Shown here piece after piece: positions 10,109 to 20,443 of a DNA stretch of 64,000 nt. Source of the DNA: Synechococcus sp. BIOS-U3-1 (GTDB taxonomy: Bacteria; Cyanobacteriota; Cyanobacteriia; PCC-6307; Cyanobiaceae); assembly GCF_014279975.1 (NCBI RefSeq), contig NZ_CP047936.1, positions 992,001 through 1,056,000 of the forward strand, in the 5' to 3' direction. The notes under the pieces were generated by a model that saw nothing but the letters and a program-made list of their open reading frames with translations, was not told the DNA's origin and searched no databases. Both the position numbers and the translations under genes were made by a program. Each line of letters begins with the position of its first letter. The stretch's first letter is position 1.

Positions 10109-10215
10109 GTCGAGGAAGGCGGTCTGCCTGATTGATCCTTCAAATCAGGCCTGCAACGTCCCATCGGCATGTTGTGCCGCGCTGTATTGCTTGCCTTCTT
10201 TTCAAAGGTGAGTAA

Positions 10216-10563
10216 TTAATTTATCACCCTCCCGAAGTCATCCTCCAGTCGTTCGATGTCGGATTCCAGCAAAATCGCACCTCGTTGAACTTCGATGATC
10301 AGAAGATCACCGGGGCCTCCGAAGGCCCGATGAATGGCTCTTACGGGAATTTCAAAGGTGTTGCCGACCGATGCGTCCATCCATGTGCCATCGCAATAGA
10401 CGGATCCACTTCCAGCGGCAATCACCCAATGCTCGCTCCGATGTTGGTGGCGTTGCAGGCTGAGCCGGGCATTCTCCTTAACCAGCAACCGCTTCACTTT
10501 GTAGCCGGGTCCCTCGGCCAGCTCCTCGTACCAGCCCCAGGGACGCTCCACTCTTGTCGTCAC
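10216..10563 (-). CDS. Cupin, mannose-6-phosphate isomerase type II-like
   Basis: I start this 115-aa protein at a GTG whose first four bases overlap the recD stop (GTGA), because homologous sequence begins there (TTRVERPWGWYEEL). It is a single cupin domain with the metal-binding run QRHQHRSEHW and a later Glu/His pair, matching the C-terminal isomerase domain of type II mannose-6-phosphate isomerases (ManC/AlgA type) as a stand-alone protein. It would interconvert fructose-6-P and mannose-6-P or act as a related sugar cupin. It is last in the rec operon, which is probably positional rather than functional. Confidence 0.85.
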   Translation of the reverse strand: MTTRVERPWGWYEELAEGPGYKVKRLLVKENARLSLQRHQHRSEHWVIAAGSGSVYCDGTWMDASVGNTFEIPVRAIHRAFGGPGDLLIIEVQRGAILLESDIERLEDDFGRVIN

Positions 10564-12287
10564 ACCGACCCCTGACGATCGATCGCCCCAAGCATGCCGC
10601 TGCTCTTGGAGGATGCCAGTCGGACCACGGTCAGTTGATGACGAGCTCTGGTAATAGCGGTGTAAAGGAGAGCTGTGTTGCTTGCGTCGTCGCAGGGTGG
10701 CCACAGAAGCACAACCTGATCAGCCTCGCTGCCCTGAGCTTTGTGGATGGTGAGAGCAAGAGCAGGCTCGATTCGGCGGACCCTGGCTGGATGGAGTAGT
10801 CGATAAAGACCGTTCCCGGAGTCATCACTGCATCGGAACAGCAGCCTGCGTGTCTCACCGCTGCCGATGCATAGGCCGAGGTCGCCGTTGGCCAGACCCA
10901 GTTCCATTTGATTGTCGCTGCAGAGAACAGGCAGCCCCTCGGGCCAGTCACCGGCATCAGTGCCTGACACCAGCTGCCGGTGAAGGCTGTCCACGCCCCA
11001 CAACCCACGACGTCGGGGGCAGAGCACGATCAAGGCATCGAGGCGCTCGAGAAGGTCATGGGCCAGGTCGGGATCGGGAGATCCATCAGGCCTGACCTTC
11101 AGGTTGTGTGCCGCCGATTTCAGATTCTCCAGCTGCTGATTCACGGCATCGGTGACCGCAGCTGGAAATTCAGAAGACCTCGATAGCAATTGATGCACGT
11201 TGCTCTCGTCATCGCTTTCGTTTTCGGCTTTGTGATCGGCCTTGTCATCGAGATCCGCGAGGTCGGCCCAGAAGGCTTCCGCTCCCCGACGGCATAACAG
11301 GGAACTCAATCGAGCTAGGTCTCCTCGATTTCTGTACACCTGATGGAGGCGCACAGCAGCAGCCCCGAATTGAAGCTGGAGGTCAGTTTTTTGCAGGTGT
11401 TGCCAGACGGCGCCCACCCCGATCGGTGGCAACTGGTTGGCATCACCAACAAGCAGTAGTTGTGCAGTGTCTGGCAGAGCATCCATCAGTGCCTGCGCCA
11501 GTGTTAAGTCGATCATTGACGCTTCGTCGACGACCAGCAGATCCAACGCCAGGGGATTTCGGCGATGACGACTGAAGCCTCCCGGTCTGGCCTGCAGCAA
11601 CCGATGCAATGTGGTGCATGGCAATTCCGACGTGCGTTGATCGCCTCGGATCGCGTCCTGCAACCGCCGTGCCGCTTTCCCTGTCGGAGCAGCCAGATGG
11701 ATGCGCAGGTCCTCGCGATCTGCCATGGCTTGGATCAGCATGGCCCTCACAGTGCTGGTTTTGCCGGTGCCGGGCCCGCCGCTGAGCAACACCACCCTGT
11801 GATCGCTGACGGCGTGCACCGCCGCCAGCTGCTCCAGGTTGAACTGTTGGTCCAAAGCCACGCTCTTGATGTCATTTCCGCTGTGACGTCTGTGTGGATT
11901 GCCGACGGGAGGGAGTGTGCTGCGTTGGATCAGTGTCTGTTCCAGCGTCTCCATGCCTTGATGCCAGCGCCGCCAGAGCAGGTGATCTCCTTCCATCACC
12001 ATCAGCACAGGGTCTCTGTGCAACCAGCCGCTGGCTTCAAGCACTCGTCGGTGGGTCTCGGGCCAGCCAATGGCCTCTAGCCCACTGGGTTCCTGCTCGC
12101 CGCTTCCAAGATCGACGCTCATCTCACCCTGGCTGAGAGCTTGGGTCATCGCCTCCACAAGGTCCTTGAGAGCACTGAGCTCGTTGTCACCGAACTCCGC
12201 CGGTGGTGGATGACGGCGCAACAGCATGGACATCATTCCTCTGCTCAGAACCGATGAGGAACTTGTCCGATCGCGGGGGTCCATCAA
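10560..12287 (-). CDS. recD: Exodeoxyribonuclease V alpha subunit RecD
   Basis: This 575-aa SF1 helicase has Walker A (LSGGPGTGKTST) near residue 170, Walker B (VVDEASM), a QLPPIG motif, and the C-terminal UvrD-like motifs ALTIHKAQGSE and YTAITRARHQL. It is the 5'-3' motor of RecBCD. Its start overlaps the recB stop by 4 bp, and the operon order recC-recB-recD fixes the assignment. The N-terminal domain is shorter than in E. coli RecD (608 aa), as is common in marine cyanobacteria. Confidence 0.92.
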   Translation of the reverse strand: MMDPRDRTSSSSVLSRGMMSMLLRRHPPPAEFGDNELSALKDLVEAMTQALSQGEMSVDLGSGEQEPSGLEAIGWPETHRRVLEASGWLHRDPVLMVMEGDHLLWRRWHQGMETLEQTLIQRSTLPPVGNPHRRHSGNDIKSVALDQQFNLEQLAAVHAVSDHRVVLLSGGPGTGKTSTVRAMLIQAMADREDLRIHLAAPTGKAARRLQDAIRGDQRTSELPCTTLHRLLQARPGGFSRHRRNPLALDLLVVDEASMIDLTLAQALMDALPDTAQLLLVGDANQLPPIGVGAVWQHLQKTDLQLQFGAAAVRLHQVYRNRGDLARLSSLLCRRGAEAFWADLADLDDKADHKAENESDDESNVHQLLSRSSEFPAAVTDAVNQQLENLKSAAHNLKVRPDGSPDPDLAHDLLERLDALIVLCPRRRGLWGVDSLHRQLVSGTDAGDWPEGLPVLCSDNQMELGLANGDLGLCIGSGETRRLLFRCSDDSGNGLYRLLHPARVRRIEPALALTIHKAQGSEADQVVLLWPPCDDASNTALLYTAITRARHQLTVVRLASSKSSGMLGAIDRQGSV

Positions 12288-15200
12288 ACCTCACCCCTCA
12301 GGACATGGTCGAGTGCATGGAGGCGTTGCAGAGGTGCTGCTTCAAGAATCACGCCACTGCCGCCAGATTTGGAAACACCACGAAGGAAAACGTAGGCGTA
12401 TCCACCGAGATGTCGCTCGGGTTGGTAGCCGTTCAGTCTCCACTGCAGGTATCGATGCAGGGCGACAAGGTAGACATGGGCTTGGAGTGGATAGTGGTGC
12501 TGGTACATCTGCTCCTCCATCGCATTCTGCGAATAGTGCCGTGGTCCGCAGTGCAATGGACGACCATCCACGTCTCTTTCGCCGATCCAGTTGCTCTTCC
12601 AGTCCGCAACCCACCAGCGTGCAGTGGCGGGGTCGTCGCCGTCGGTGAAGACCAGATCGATGGAGCCAGTGAGAAAGCCTCGGCTGAGAAACTCCAAATC
12701 TTCCAGTGAATCGGCATAGCGTTCACCAAACCGCCGACTGGGTTCTACGCGAAAGGCCCGTGCAAGTTGTTGGGGCTGGACCGCTCTGCCCTGGTGAGCC
12801 ACAGGTAAATCAAAACTGAGTTCCGGCAGACACCGTCGACTGTGCAATGACCTCAGCTGCAGATCACCAAGGGGTCCTCCGAAGGGAGCCTGCATCAGGG
12901 TCTCCAGGCCCTCGAGAACATCGTCCACGGAGTCGGTCTCCAGGCCAGACCGCGTCAGTTCACGTTCCACCAGTGCGCGGTTGTTGTCCTGTTTGATGTC
13001 TTGGTCGAATGGGATCTGTTCCAGGATGCGATGCAGACAATCGCCGGCTGCTGCCCCCCTCGGGAATGATCCCAACGGGCTGTCATCTAGATCGACCGGT
13101 TCGCTTTGATCGCTGAATGACAGGCTTTCGGCGTCTGTACCGGTCTGGGCATCCACATCGCGCCCCTCCTCAAAATTGCGGGGGTCGGGACTGGTGGCTT
13201 TCGCATTCCCATGATTTGAGATCCAGGCTGAATAGCTGCTGCGCCCCCAGCTGCGGTCAAAACCATGACGTGGCACTGCACCACATTGCAGGTTTCGTTC
13301 AACCATGCGGGCGTGCCAGCGTTCTGGCATAGGGTTGACTTCGGCGCGGTGCAAGCTGATCAACGGACCCGGTGGATCAGCGAGTTTCTCCAGCCATGGT
13401 GCGAGTGGATTTCCCTCTTGCCGGGCTGCCCTGGCCTGAAACAGAACGAGATGGCGTTCGGCTCGCGTCATCGCGACGTAAGCGAGGCGTTCCGCTTCGG
13501 CACGACTCTCCAGCTGATCGCAATGGCATGCCGAATACCCCAATCCCCAATGCGGATTGAGCGCCACCCGCCAGCTTCCGGAATCATCCCCTGGGGGTAC
13601 ACGCCACAGCGGACCTTTCCCTGCAGAGGGTGCTTCCCACAAATAAGGACAGATCACCACCGGATACTGCAGACCCTTGCTGCGATGAATAGTCACAACA
13701 GCAACCGCACTTTCAGCCAGGTCACTGAAGGGTTGGCGCTGTTCTGGGATCGTGTCGGGAGGGTGAAGGCGTTGGCGTCTCAACCAATCGGCCCCGCTGG
13801 AGGCATCTAATCCCTGGCGGTGCATTGTGTCCTGTGCGAGTCGTGCACATTGCTGAAGGTCACCAAGTAAGCGGCCGCGGCTCGACAGATCTGCCACGGT
13901 TTGTCCATCGATCAGGCGTGCCAGGCAACCCATCAGTCCTAGCTTTGGCAACTCGATCGCGAGCTGCTGGAGTTGACAGGCCAGCTGATCCAACTGGCCG
14001 TTGCCATCGGCGGCTTCTAGATCATCACTTCTCCATTGCAGGAGTGATGACACTGCCAACTGCCGCAATCCGCCGCCATGGGCCGGACGTGCGAGCGCGT
14101 CAAGAAATGTCTGCAGATCGGTGGCTCCTTGGCTGCAGAAGACATCTCCTTGACTCACTAGCCGACTCGGCAGACCAGCAGCTGCAAGTTCTGCGCGGAT
14201 GTCTTCGGCTTGGCGATGCTTGCTGACCAGGATGCAGAGTTCGGAGGGATCCAGTCCTGGATCCTGTCTCAGGGTGCGAAGGATCAGATCCGTTGCCACG
14301 CGGGGAATCCACATCTCAAGTGATGTGCGGCTGTTGTTCCCATCGTCGTCATCGGGATTGATGTCGTGGATCTGGAGGGATGCACTCCCCTTTGGCATCG
14401 GCAGTGGTTGTGCGCTAGATCTTGGCGTCACCTCAGGCACCGAGAGCTCGGACAGCTTCAGTCCTGGCGCCATCAGCTGGTTCATGGCCTGCATCAGTCG
14501 TGGTGTTGTGCGGCGGTTATCGAGTAGGTCATCAATGCAATCCGCATCAAGCCGTGCAGCTTTGTAGGTGTTCAGATCTCCGCCGCGAAAGCGATAGATC
14601 GCTTGCTTGGGGTCACCAACCATCAGCAGCAGGTGGTTCGGTGTCGAAAAGGCGGTTTTCAGCAGTCTCCACTGAAGTGGGTCGGTGTCCTGAAACTCAT
14701 CGATCAGCACCACCCGATAACGCGCCCGCAGAGGAGTGAGCCAGGCTTCAGCTACAGCGGACTGTGCAGGGTCGAGTGCATCCAGAAGCCCTGAGAATCC
14801 AATAACCCCACGTTGTCTGCGTCGTTCGTTGAGTTGTTTCAGCCCCTTGATGAGTAGATGGCGCCAGGTCTGTTCGGCTGGTCCATCCCAGAGATCGGCG
14901 ATGGCGGCCTGCAGAGCAGCTGACACAAGGCTGGGATCGCTTTCACCACAGGAACGTGCTGTTTTCTGAAAGTTGCCTGGATGGAAATAACCACCGAGAA
15001 GTATCTGATTGCGCACGTCGACGTAGTGCATCGGATGTCCACTGGACTTGCTGATGTGGTCAGTCCAGCTGTCGAGCTCCTGGCTTCGGTCTTTTTTGGG
15101 GCGGGCACTGAAGGGCTTGGTGTCGGTGCAACCAAGACTGCGCCATTCGCTGGCGCAGCTTCGAAGAGCTTGTTCAAGGGCCGCACCATCTGTGTTCCAT

Positions 15201-15940
15201 AGGTCGAGGAAGTGCTCCCAGCGGCTCTGAAGCCAACCCTGAAAAACTCCGCAAAGCGGTTGCTCAGTCGTGATCGGCTCCGCATCCTCAGCGATGCGGA
15301 CCGCACAGTCGCCATCCAGTCTTTGAAGTGCTGAAGCGAGTGCTGCTGGCGCTAGGCCTGCTTGCAGCAGTCCAGCTACATGGCCCGGTGCCAGCTCGAG
15401 TACTTCATCTCGCCAGAGGTCATGGGCAACCTGGATGGCCTGGGTCTGTGGGTCATCATCAAGGGCAAGATCGATGGCCTGACCGTTCTGCAGTGCCTGG
15501 CGGCGAAGGTTGCGGCGGCAGAAGCCATGGATTGTGGTGATGTCGGCCCGCTCCAAGGCTTCCAGTGCCTCGAGCAGTCGGCTGGCCAATAGTCTGCGCT
15601 GCTGGGACTCCTGTCCATGCTGCTCAAGCCAGCTTTGTAGGACCGCATCCGTTTCAGGCAAATGAGTGTTGTGCCGTTCCAGTTGCAGCAGTCCCTGCAG
15701 CGCTGCGTCAAGTCGGCGCCCCACCCTGTCGCGCAACTCATCGGCCGCGGCTTCTGTGAAGGTCACTAACAGCAGTTGATCGAGGCCCAACGCTTTCTCC
15801 GTCACCAGTCGCAGCACGAGGTGGGCTAGGGCGAAGGTCTTGCCTGTTCCAGCGCTCGCCTCCAGGAGTCGAATGCCAGGCGTTAATGGGTAGGTATTGG
15901 GTTCGAATCGTCTCGTTTTGCCAGCAGAGTCCATTGTCAT
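12284..15940 (-). CDS. recB: Exodeoxyribonuclease V beta subunit RecB
   Basis: This 1218-aa protein has UvrD-type helicase motifs: Walker A (EASAGTGKTFALA, about residue 27), VLIDEFQDTDPLQW, VTIHRSKGLQYPVV and AMTRAERHL. A C-terminal PD-(D/E)xK nuclease domain shows the GDCLHRILE segment, an Asp in TGSIDLVF and the catalytic VADWKSN. It is the 3'-5' motor and nuclease of RecBCD for double-strand-break repair and degradation of linear DNA. Its start shares one base with the recC stop. All catalytic motifs are present, so the enzyme should be active. Confidence 0.95.
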   Translation of the reverse strand: MTMDSAGKTRRFEPNTYPLTPGIRLLEASAGTGKTFALAHLVLRLVTEKALGLDQLLLVTFTEAAADELRDRVGRRLDAALQGLLQLERHNTHLPETDAVLQSWLEQHGQESQQRRLLASRLLEALEALERADITTIHGFCRRNLRRQALQNGQAIDLALDDDPQTQAIQVAHDLWRDEVLELAPGHVAGLLQAGLAPAALASALQRLDGDCAVRIAEDAEPITTEQPLCGVFQGWLQSRWEHFLDLWNTDGAALEQALRSCASEWRSLGCTDTKPFSARPKKDRSQELDSWTDHISKSSGHPMHYVDVRNQILLGGYFHPGNFQKTARSCGESDPSLVSAALQAAIADLWDGPAEQTWRHLLIKGLKQLNERRRQRGVIGFSGLLDALDPAQSAVAEAWLTPLRARYRVVLIDEFQDTDPLQWRLLKTAFSTPNHLLLMVGDPKQAIYRFRGGDLNTYKAARLDADCIDDLLDNRRTTPRLMQAMNQLMAPGLKLSELSVPEVTPRSSAQPLPMPKGSASLQIHDINPDDDDGNNSRTSLEMWIPRVATDLILRTLRQDPGLDPSELCILVSKHRQAEDIRAELAAAGLPSRLVSQGDVFCSQGATDLQTFLDALARPAHGGGLRQLAVSSLLQWRSDDLEAADGNGQLDQLACQLQQLAIELPKLGLMGCLARLIDGQTVADLSSRGRLLGDLQQCARLAQDTMHRQGLDASSGADWLRRQRLHPPDTIPEQRQPFSDLAESAVAVVTIHRSKGLQYPVVICPYLWEAPSAGKGPLWRVPPGDDSGSWRVALNPHWGLGYSACHCDQLESRAEAERLAYVAMTRAERHLVLFQARAARQEGNPLAPWLEKLADPPGPLISLHRAEVNPMPERWHARMVERNLQCGAVPRHGFDRSWGRSSYSAWISNHGNAKATSPDPRNFEEGRDVDAQTGTDAESLSFSDQSEPVDLDDSPLGSFPRGAAAGDCLHRILEQIPFDQDIKQDNNRALVERELTRSGLETDSVDDVLEGLETLMQAPFGGPLGDLQLRSLHSRRCLPELSFDLPVAHQGRAVQPQQLARAFRVEPSRRFGERYADSLEDLEFLSRGFLTGSIDLVFTDGDDPATARWWVADWKSNWIGERDVDGRPLHCGPRHYSQNAMEEQMYQHHYPLQAHVYLVALHRYLQWRLNGYQPERHLGGYAYVFLRGVSKSGGSGVILEAAPLQRLHALDHVLRGEV

Positions 15941-18900
15941 CAGCAGCGTGCCTCGAGCAGTGGCTGATACAACGCCTGGAACGCTGCTTCGAAGCCTTCT
16001 AGGCGCAACAGCAAGTCTGCATCGCAGTGGCTGCCGAAACAGACTTGCTGTTCGGACCGATCGCGTTCGGCCCAGCCGCTGAAGCTTCCCTGCCAGCGAT
16101 TGATAAAGGCTCTATCCGCCGCTTCCTCCCCCTTGGACCATGCCAGTGCCCTGGCCAGGCCGCTGTCCGGAGGCACCGGCCAGCACACCTTTGCTCCCTG
16201 CTGCGCCAGGCTTTGCAGAACGCTGATCTCGAGTTCGGCCTCCGGAGGTGTTAGCGCTCTCCAACGCATGGCGATGTGAAATTGATCGGCTTTTGCGCTG
16301 CCGTCCTGTCGGCACACCACAGCGGTGTTGCAGGCTGCGTGGTCCAGTTGCGCAAGCAAGTGCTTCAGCCAGCCCTGCAGCAGAGAACGTGACCTCAACC
16401 TTGACGTACTGATCTGAACGGCTGTGTCTCCCGCCATCACGAGGGCTGATCGCTGGGAGGCTGGCTGCTGTTGCAGCCGCAGAGGCCCGAGGCTCAGAAC
16501 TGTTTTCTGAAGGTTCTGCCAGCGTCGCTCGAGTCGATCGTCATCCAGTTCTGCAGCAGCGCCAGGAGGCATGAGGCCCTGTCCGCAACTGCGTGCAATC
16601 CAGTCTTCCGTCTCTTGAATGTCCCATCGAGCTTGGGGATTGTTCCTTAGGAGGTCGAGCTGTTCAGAGAGTCGTTGGCTGATCAACTGATGACAGGCCA
16701 GCTCTGGTAGCGATAGGGGGGAAAGATCGTTGACGGGATCACACCATTCACCTGCATCGATGCCCTGACGTTTCAACCATTCCTTTTGGGGCCCCTGCAG
16801 CCAGCGTTCCAGTGTTTCAATTGCTTCCGAGTGGATCGGTAAGGCTGCATCGGTTGTTGGATGCCACCAAACAAGCGGAAGGGCCAGGCCTAGATCACGA
16901 TGCGGTTGATCGTCACCAATCTGTGCATCGAGATTGCGTCGTGCGTCCAAAAGCCGGCGGTCGCAACTGAGTGCATCTGTTTGTGGCGTCACGATGAAAT
17001 TGGCGACGTCGAGAGGATTGGCTGGAGGGTGAATCAGCAGTCGGTCCATCTGCTCAGCATCGAGCTCGTCTACAAGCAGACTCAGCCACTGTTGAACTGG
17101 TGGGCAAGGCGGTAAGTTTTCGCCCTGTCGCTCATCACGGCTACTCCAGCTGATCAGCAGATGCTGCCGAGCTGAGAGCAGTGCTTCAAGCAACACATAG
17201 CGATCCTGGTCGGTGCTGCTGGGGTCGCCAAGACGACGTTGCAGTTCGAGTAGGTGAAAGCCTGCACGTTCCTGATGTCTCGGAAAGGAGGAGGCATCAA
17301 GACCCATCAGGACGATCACACGATGGGGGATCGCTCGCATCGGCTCTAGTGCGCTGATCGTGAGGGCACCGCTGCGGTGGCCGAAGCGGCCGCTTTCCGT
17401 TGAAAGCGCTTCCTCCAGAATGCTGATCACAACAGCAATATCCAGCTCCAGAGAGCAGTCGACGGCTTGGAGCTGCCAGGTCTCAAGGCATTGATGAATG
17501 GCCTGTAACTCCCAGTCCCAGTTGCCACCGTCATTGAAAATGTCCTCGAGCAGCCTGCGCAGTCGAATCACCCATTCAGGGCAGGGAGCACTACGACGTA
17601 ACTGGGCGATCCATCCGGCCAGTTGATCCAGCAGTGGCCACCACGTCTCGAGTTGCTGCAGGCTCAGATCCGTCAGCGCGGGTGCGCAGCAATCAACGGC
17701 CAGCCCAGGTTCTTCCGGCAAGACCAGACCCAGCAGCCAGCGATCCAGGCACCAGCGCAAGCTATTGGTGTCATCTCCGTTGCGTTCAGCTGCATCCAGC
17801 CCCCAGCGAAAGCCACTGCGCTGTAGTGCATCGGTGATCGCCATTGCATCCTGCGATGTCAGCTGTTTCAGGCTTTGTAGTGCTGGGTTGCCAAGCAGCG
17901 CTTCCAGACCGCTTGCGGTGAGCCGATCCGCGCTCAAGCGCAGCAGGCTCATGAAAGCCTGTTGAAGCCCGGGACAGTTTTGTTGACTGCGATCGGTCAG
18001 CCGCCAGGGCAGGTCCACACCAGTGGCATCCCGGTCGGAAAAGACAGAAGCCAAAAGCGGTGCATAGCGTTCCACATCTGGGGTCATGACGAGAATGTCC
18101 CTCGGCTGCAAACGTGGATCAGCGGCCATCCAGCCGAGAATGCGATCACGAACAAGCTGGACCTCTCTCCAGGGACCTGCACAGCCCATGAACAACAACG
18201 AATGGTCGCCGTGCATCAGTGACAGGGGTGTTGGGTCCGATTCGCCGCTTGCGAGCTGCCGTTGCAGCTGTTCCAGCAGAGACGCCTGGGAGTCTTCTGG
18301 CGCTCTCATCATGGTGGGATCAGCAAACAGGTCGCCCTGTTCCCAGCTGCCCAGAAGACACTCGCCGCTGCCCTCCAGCAATAATTGAAATTCGGCACCC
18401 ATCCGGCCCAGGATCCCCTCTAGGCGGGGAGCTTCGATGAGCCAGGAGCCATCAGGGGAGTTGGTCCAGTCCTCACCTAGTTGCCTTCGTCGTCGCTGAG
18501 ACCGTTGCCAAAGGTCTGGACAGGGTGTGAGTAGAAATAAGTCCACGCTGATGCGCCCGGCTAGGGCTTGCAACAAATTGATCTGGACCGGGGCCAGATT
18601 GCTGACGCCGAAGAGTCGTAGGCGTGAAGGCAGTGGTAATGCCGGCTCTTCACCATCGCGGAGCCGTTCGACAACTTGTTGGACCTGCAACCCGAAAGGC
18701 TTGCAGGGCAAGCGCTCTGCAAGCGCACGGGCCAGCAAAGGCTGCCACTGCAGGCCTTCCGGGAGTTGATCACCTGCTCCTCCTGCTAACCAGTCGGAAA
18801 GCTCCTCCGGCCTGTAGAGCGCGTAATCGTCGATGGCATCGGCCAGGCTGCGGGCCAGTTGCCATTGGTCACGATTCAGTCGTCCTCGTTGACCGCCATG

Positions 18901-19251
18901 GAGCTCCCACCACTCCCGGAGGCTCGACGCACACTCCTGTTCAAGCAGTTGCGGTAGAACTTCCAGGACCCGCCAGACCAGGCGTTCGGCTCTCCATGGA
19001 TCCTCGATTGCAGGCGCATCGCTGATCACGTTCTGCACGAGCTGTCGTAAGCGACTACCAGGGAATGGAAAGCGCACTAGTGCACTGATCCCGTTGACTC
19101 TGGCGAGCTGTTCACCCAGCCAACGGCTGGTTGGCCAGGTATTGACAACCACTTCGATCTGTTCAAACGGGCCAGGAGGCTCAATCCTGAGTTCCTGGGC
19201 CAAAAGCTCAGCGAGCAATTCGGCTCGGTTGCTGCGGTAGACCCTCAGCAA
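15940..19251 (-). CDS. recC: Exodeoxyribonuclease V gamma subunit RecC
   Basis: This 1103-aa protein starts with MLRVYRSNRAELLAELLAQ, typical of RecC, and has the size expected for the Chi-recognising subunit. As in other RecC proteins the helicase-like folds lack intact Walker motifs. It overlaps the upstream phosphatase gene by 7 bp and recB by one base, so the whole block is co-translated. Confidence 0.93.
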   Translation of the reverse strand: MLRVYRSNRAELLAELLAQELRIEPPGPFEQIEVVVNTWPTSRWLGEQLARVNGISALVRFPFPGSRLRQLVQNVISDAPAIEDPWRAERLVWRVLEVLPQLLEQECASSLREWWELHGGQRGRLNRDQWQLARSLADAIDDYALYRPEELSDWLAGGAGDQLPEGLQWQPLLARALAERLPCKPFGLQVQQVVERLRDGEEPALPLPSRLRLFGVSNLAPVQINLLQALAGRISVDLFLLTPCPDLWQRSQRRRRQLGEDWTNSPDGSWLIEAPRLEGILGRMGAEFQLLLEGSGECLLGSWEQGDLFADPTMMRAPEDSQASLLEQLQRQLASGESDPTPLSLMHGDHSLLFMGCAGPWREVQLVRDRILGWMAADPRLQPRDILVMTPDVERYAPLLASVFSDRDATGVDLPWRLTDRSQQNCPGLQQAFMSLLRLSADRLTASGLEALLGNPALQSLKQLTSQDAMAITDALQRSGFRWGLDAAERNGDDTNSLRWCLDRWLLGLVLPEEPGLAVDCCAPALTDLSLQQLETWWPLLDQLAGWIAQLRRSAPCPEWVIRLRRLLEDIFNDGGNWDWELQAIHQCLETWQLQAVDCSLELDIAVVISILEEALSTESGRFGHRSGALTISALEPMRAIPHRVIVLMGLDASSFPRHQERAGFHLLELQRRLGDPSSTDQDRYVLLEALLSARQHLLISWSSRDERQGENLPPCPPVQQWLSLLVDELDAEQMDRLLIHPPANPLDVANFIVTPQTDALSCDRRLLDARRNLDAQIGDDQPHRDLGLALPLVWWHPTTDAALPIHSEAIETLERWLQGPQKEWLKRQGIDAGEWCDPVNDLSPLSLPELACHQLISQRLSEQLDLLRNNPQARWDIQETEDWIARSCGQGLMPPGAAAELDDDRLERRWQNLQKTVLSLGPLRLQQQPASQRSALVMAGDTAVQISTSRLRSRSLLQGWLKHLLAQLDHAACNTAVVCRQDGSAKADQFHIAMRWRALTPPEAELEISVLQSLAQQGAKVCWPVPPDSGLARALAWSKGEEAADRAFINRWQGSFSGWAERDRSEQQVCFGSHCDADLLLRLEGFEAAFQALYQPLLEARC

Positions 19252-19901
19252 GGCACTTCTGCGATGAGCTCAGGGCTGTTTGCTGGCCTTGCCGTGTCAG
19301 TGGGCTGTCCGTTCACCTGCACGATTGCTTGGGTTTCGGGGCAAAACGCTGTGAGCAGACCGCCATAGACCGCGCCGGTATCGATCATCACGATCTGGCC
19401 GTGTTGTTCCACGCCAGGTCGTGGCGTATGGCCGACCACCACGGTTCCATAGCGACCGTCGTAGCTCTCCCAGAAGCGTTCGCGCACATTCAGGTCTGGC
19501 TGACCCTGCTGATCGAAGCCAGCATGAGTTGCCACCCATCCTTCACCGGAATACACCAAAGGAAGCGTGCTCAATCGTTGTTGCCACTCCCTCATGAGCG
19601 TGTCACCGAGTTGTCGATACGTCTCGATGGCGAGTAGATCATGTCTGCCCGCTGCGGAAACGTCCTGGAGGCCTTCAACCAAACGTTGTTCGTGATTTCC
19701 TCGCAACCAAGTCGCCCGACCGCTGTCCACCAATCCCCACACCAAGTTGATGCATGCGGCGATGCCGGGCCCTCGATTGATTACATCGCCGCAAAACACC
19801 AGATGATCCCCGGCTGGCAAGACGGAAATCAGGCAAAGCAAGGCCTCGTGACACCCGTGCACGTCACCGATAACCCAGTGATGGCCCCGTTGGGACGCCA
19901 T
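19245..19901 (-). CDS. PPP-family metallophosphatase
   Basis: This 218-aa protein has all the PPP metal-binding motifs in order: IGDVHG near residue 11, GDVINRGP near 38, RGNHE near 66, THAGFD near 125 and VVGHTPR near 150. These coordinate the binuclear metal centre of serine/threonine phosphatases and of ApaH/PrpE-like diadenosine tetraphosphatases. The protein is short, like bacterial PrpE or PphA. It is first in the rec operon, overlapping recC by 7 bp. The physiological substrate is not inferable. Confidence 0.85.
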   Translation of the reverse strand: MASQRGHHWVIGDVHGCHEALLCLISVLPAGDHLVFCGDVINRGPGIAACINLVWGLVDSGRATWLRGNHEQRLVEGLQDVSAAGRHDLLAIETYRQLGDTLMREWQQRLSTLPLVYSGEGWVATHAGFDQQGQPDLNVRERFWESYDGRYGTVVVGHTPRPGVEQHGQIVMIDTGAVYGGLLTAFCPETQAIVQVNGQPTDTARPANSPELIAEVPC

Positions 19902-19989
19902 TTAGAGCACTTCGATCACTTGATTCTGACTGCGTGAACCGGAGCTGTCAGCGAATGTGATTACGGTGAAGCGCCGCAGAGCTCTGGAT

Positions 19990-20235
19990 ATGGATCCTCG
20001 TTCTCTTTCCCCGTTCCGTCGCGTGGCTCTGTTGGTCAGGGCGCTCGATGGTGCCAAGAAAACAAATCAGGCTCTGGCACGGTGCAGCGATGGAGAGGAG
20101 ATGCTGGATGTGCTGCTCGGTGCCTCACAGAAACTCAAGCTTGGACTGACCCGGGAAGAGCTGCGCAATACCCCTCCAATCCGCGATTGGGTGTGGTGGA
20201 AGAACAAGGAGGCTCCGATCACCATTGGGAAGTGA
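19990..20235 (+). CDS. Nif11-domain-like small protein, no double-glycine
   Basis: This protein is 81 aa from the ATG at 19990; the frame also has a GTG start at 19957. Its central part (about residues 20-60: alternating Leu, a DGEEMLDVLLGASQ stretch, then LTREEL) resembles the Nif11 fold used as a leader in the peptides further right. It ends in a Trp-rich tail without Cys or a GG/GA site, so it is not a peptide precursor. It is transcribed divergently from the phosphatase gene. Confidence 0.55.
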   Translation: MDPRSLSPFRRVALLVRALDGAKKTNQALARCSDGEEMLDVLLGASQKLKLGLTREELRNTPPIRDWVWWKNKEAPITIGK

Positions 20236-20443
20236 TTTGGAAGACCAGTGGAGCTCTTCCCTCGGATCTAGAGCCAAACGCTTTAGTGCCAAAATTGAAT
20301 TGCTTACAAACTTCCTCAATAATTGGCTATTGAATTCTCAATAGAAATCGCAAGAAAATCTGTGGTCTTAGCCTCGTCTAGTTCTGTTTGGTAACGATTG
20401 GATTGAAAGCGCTAAGCGCTCCTCTTTTGAACGTCTTCTTGTT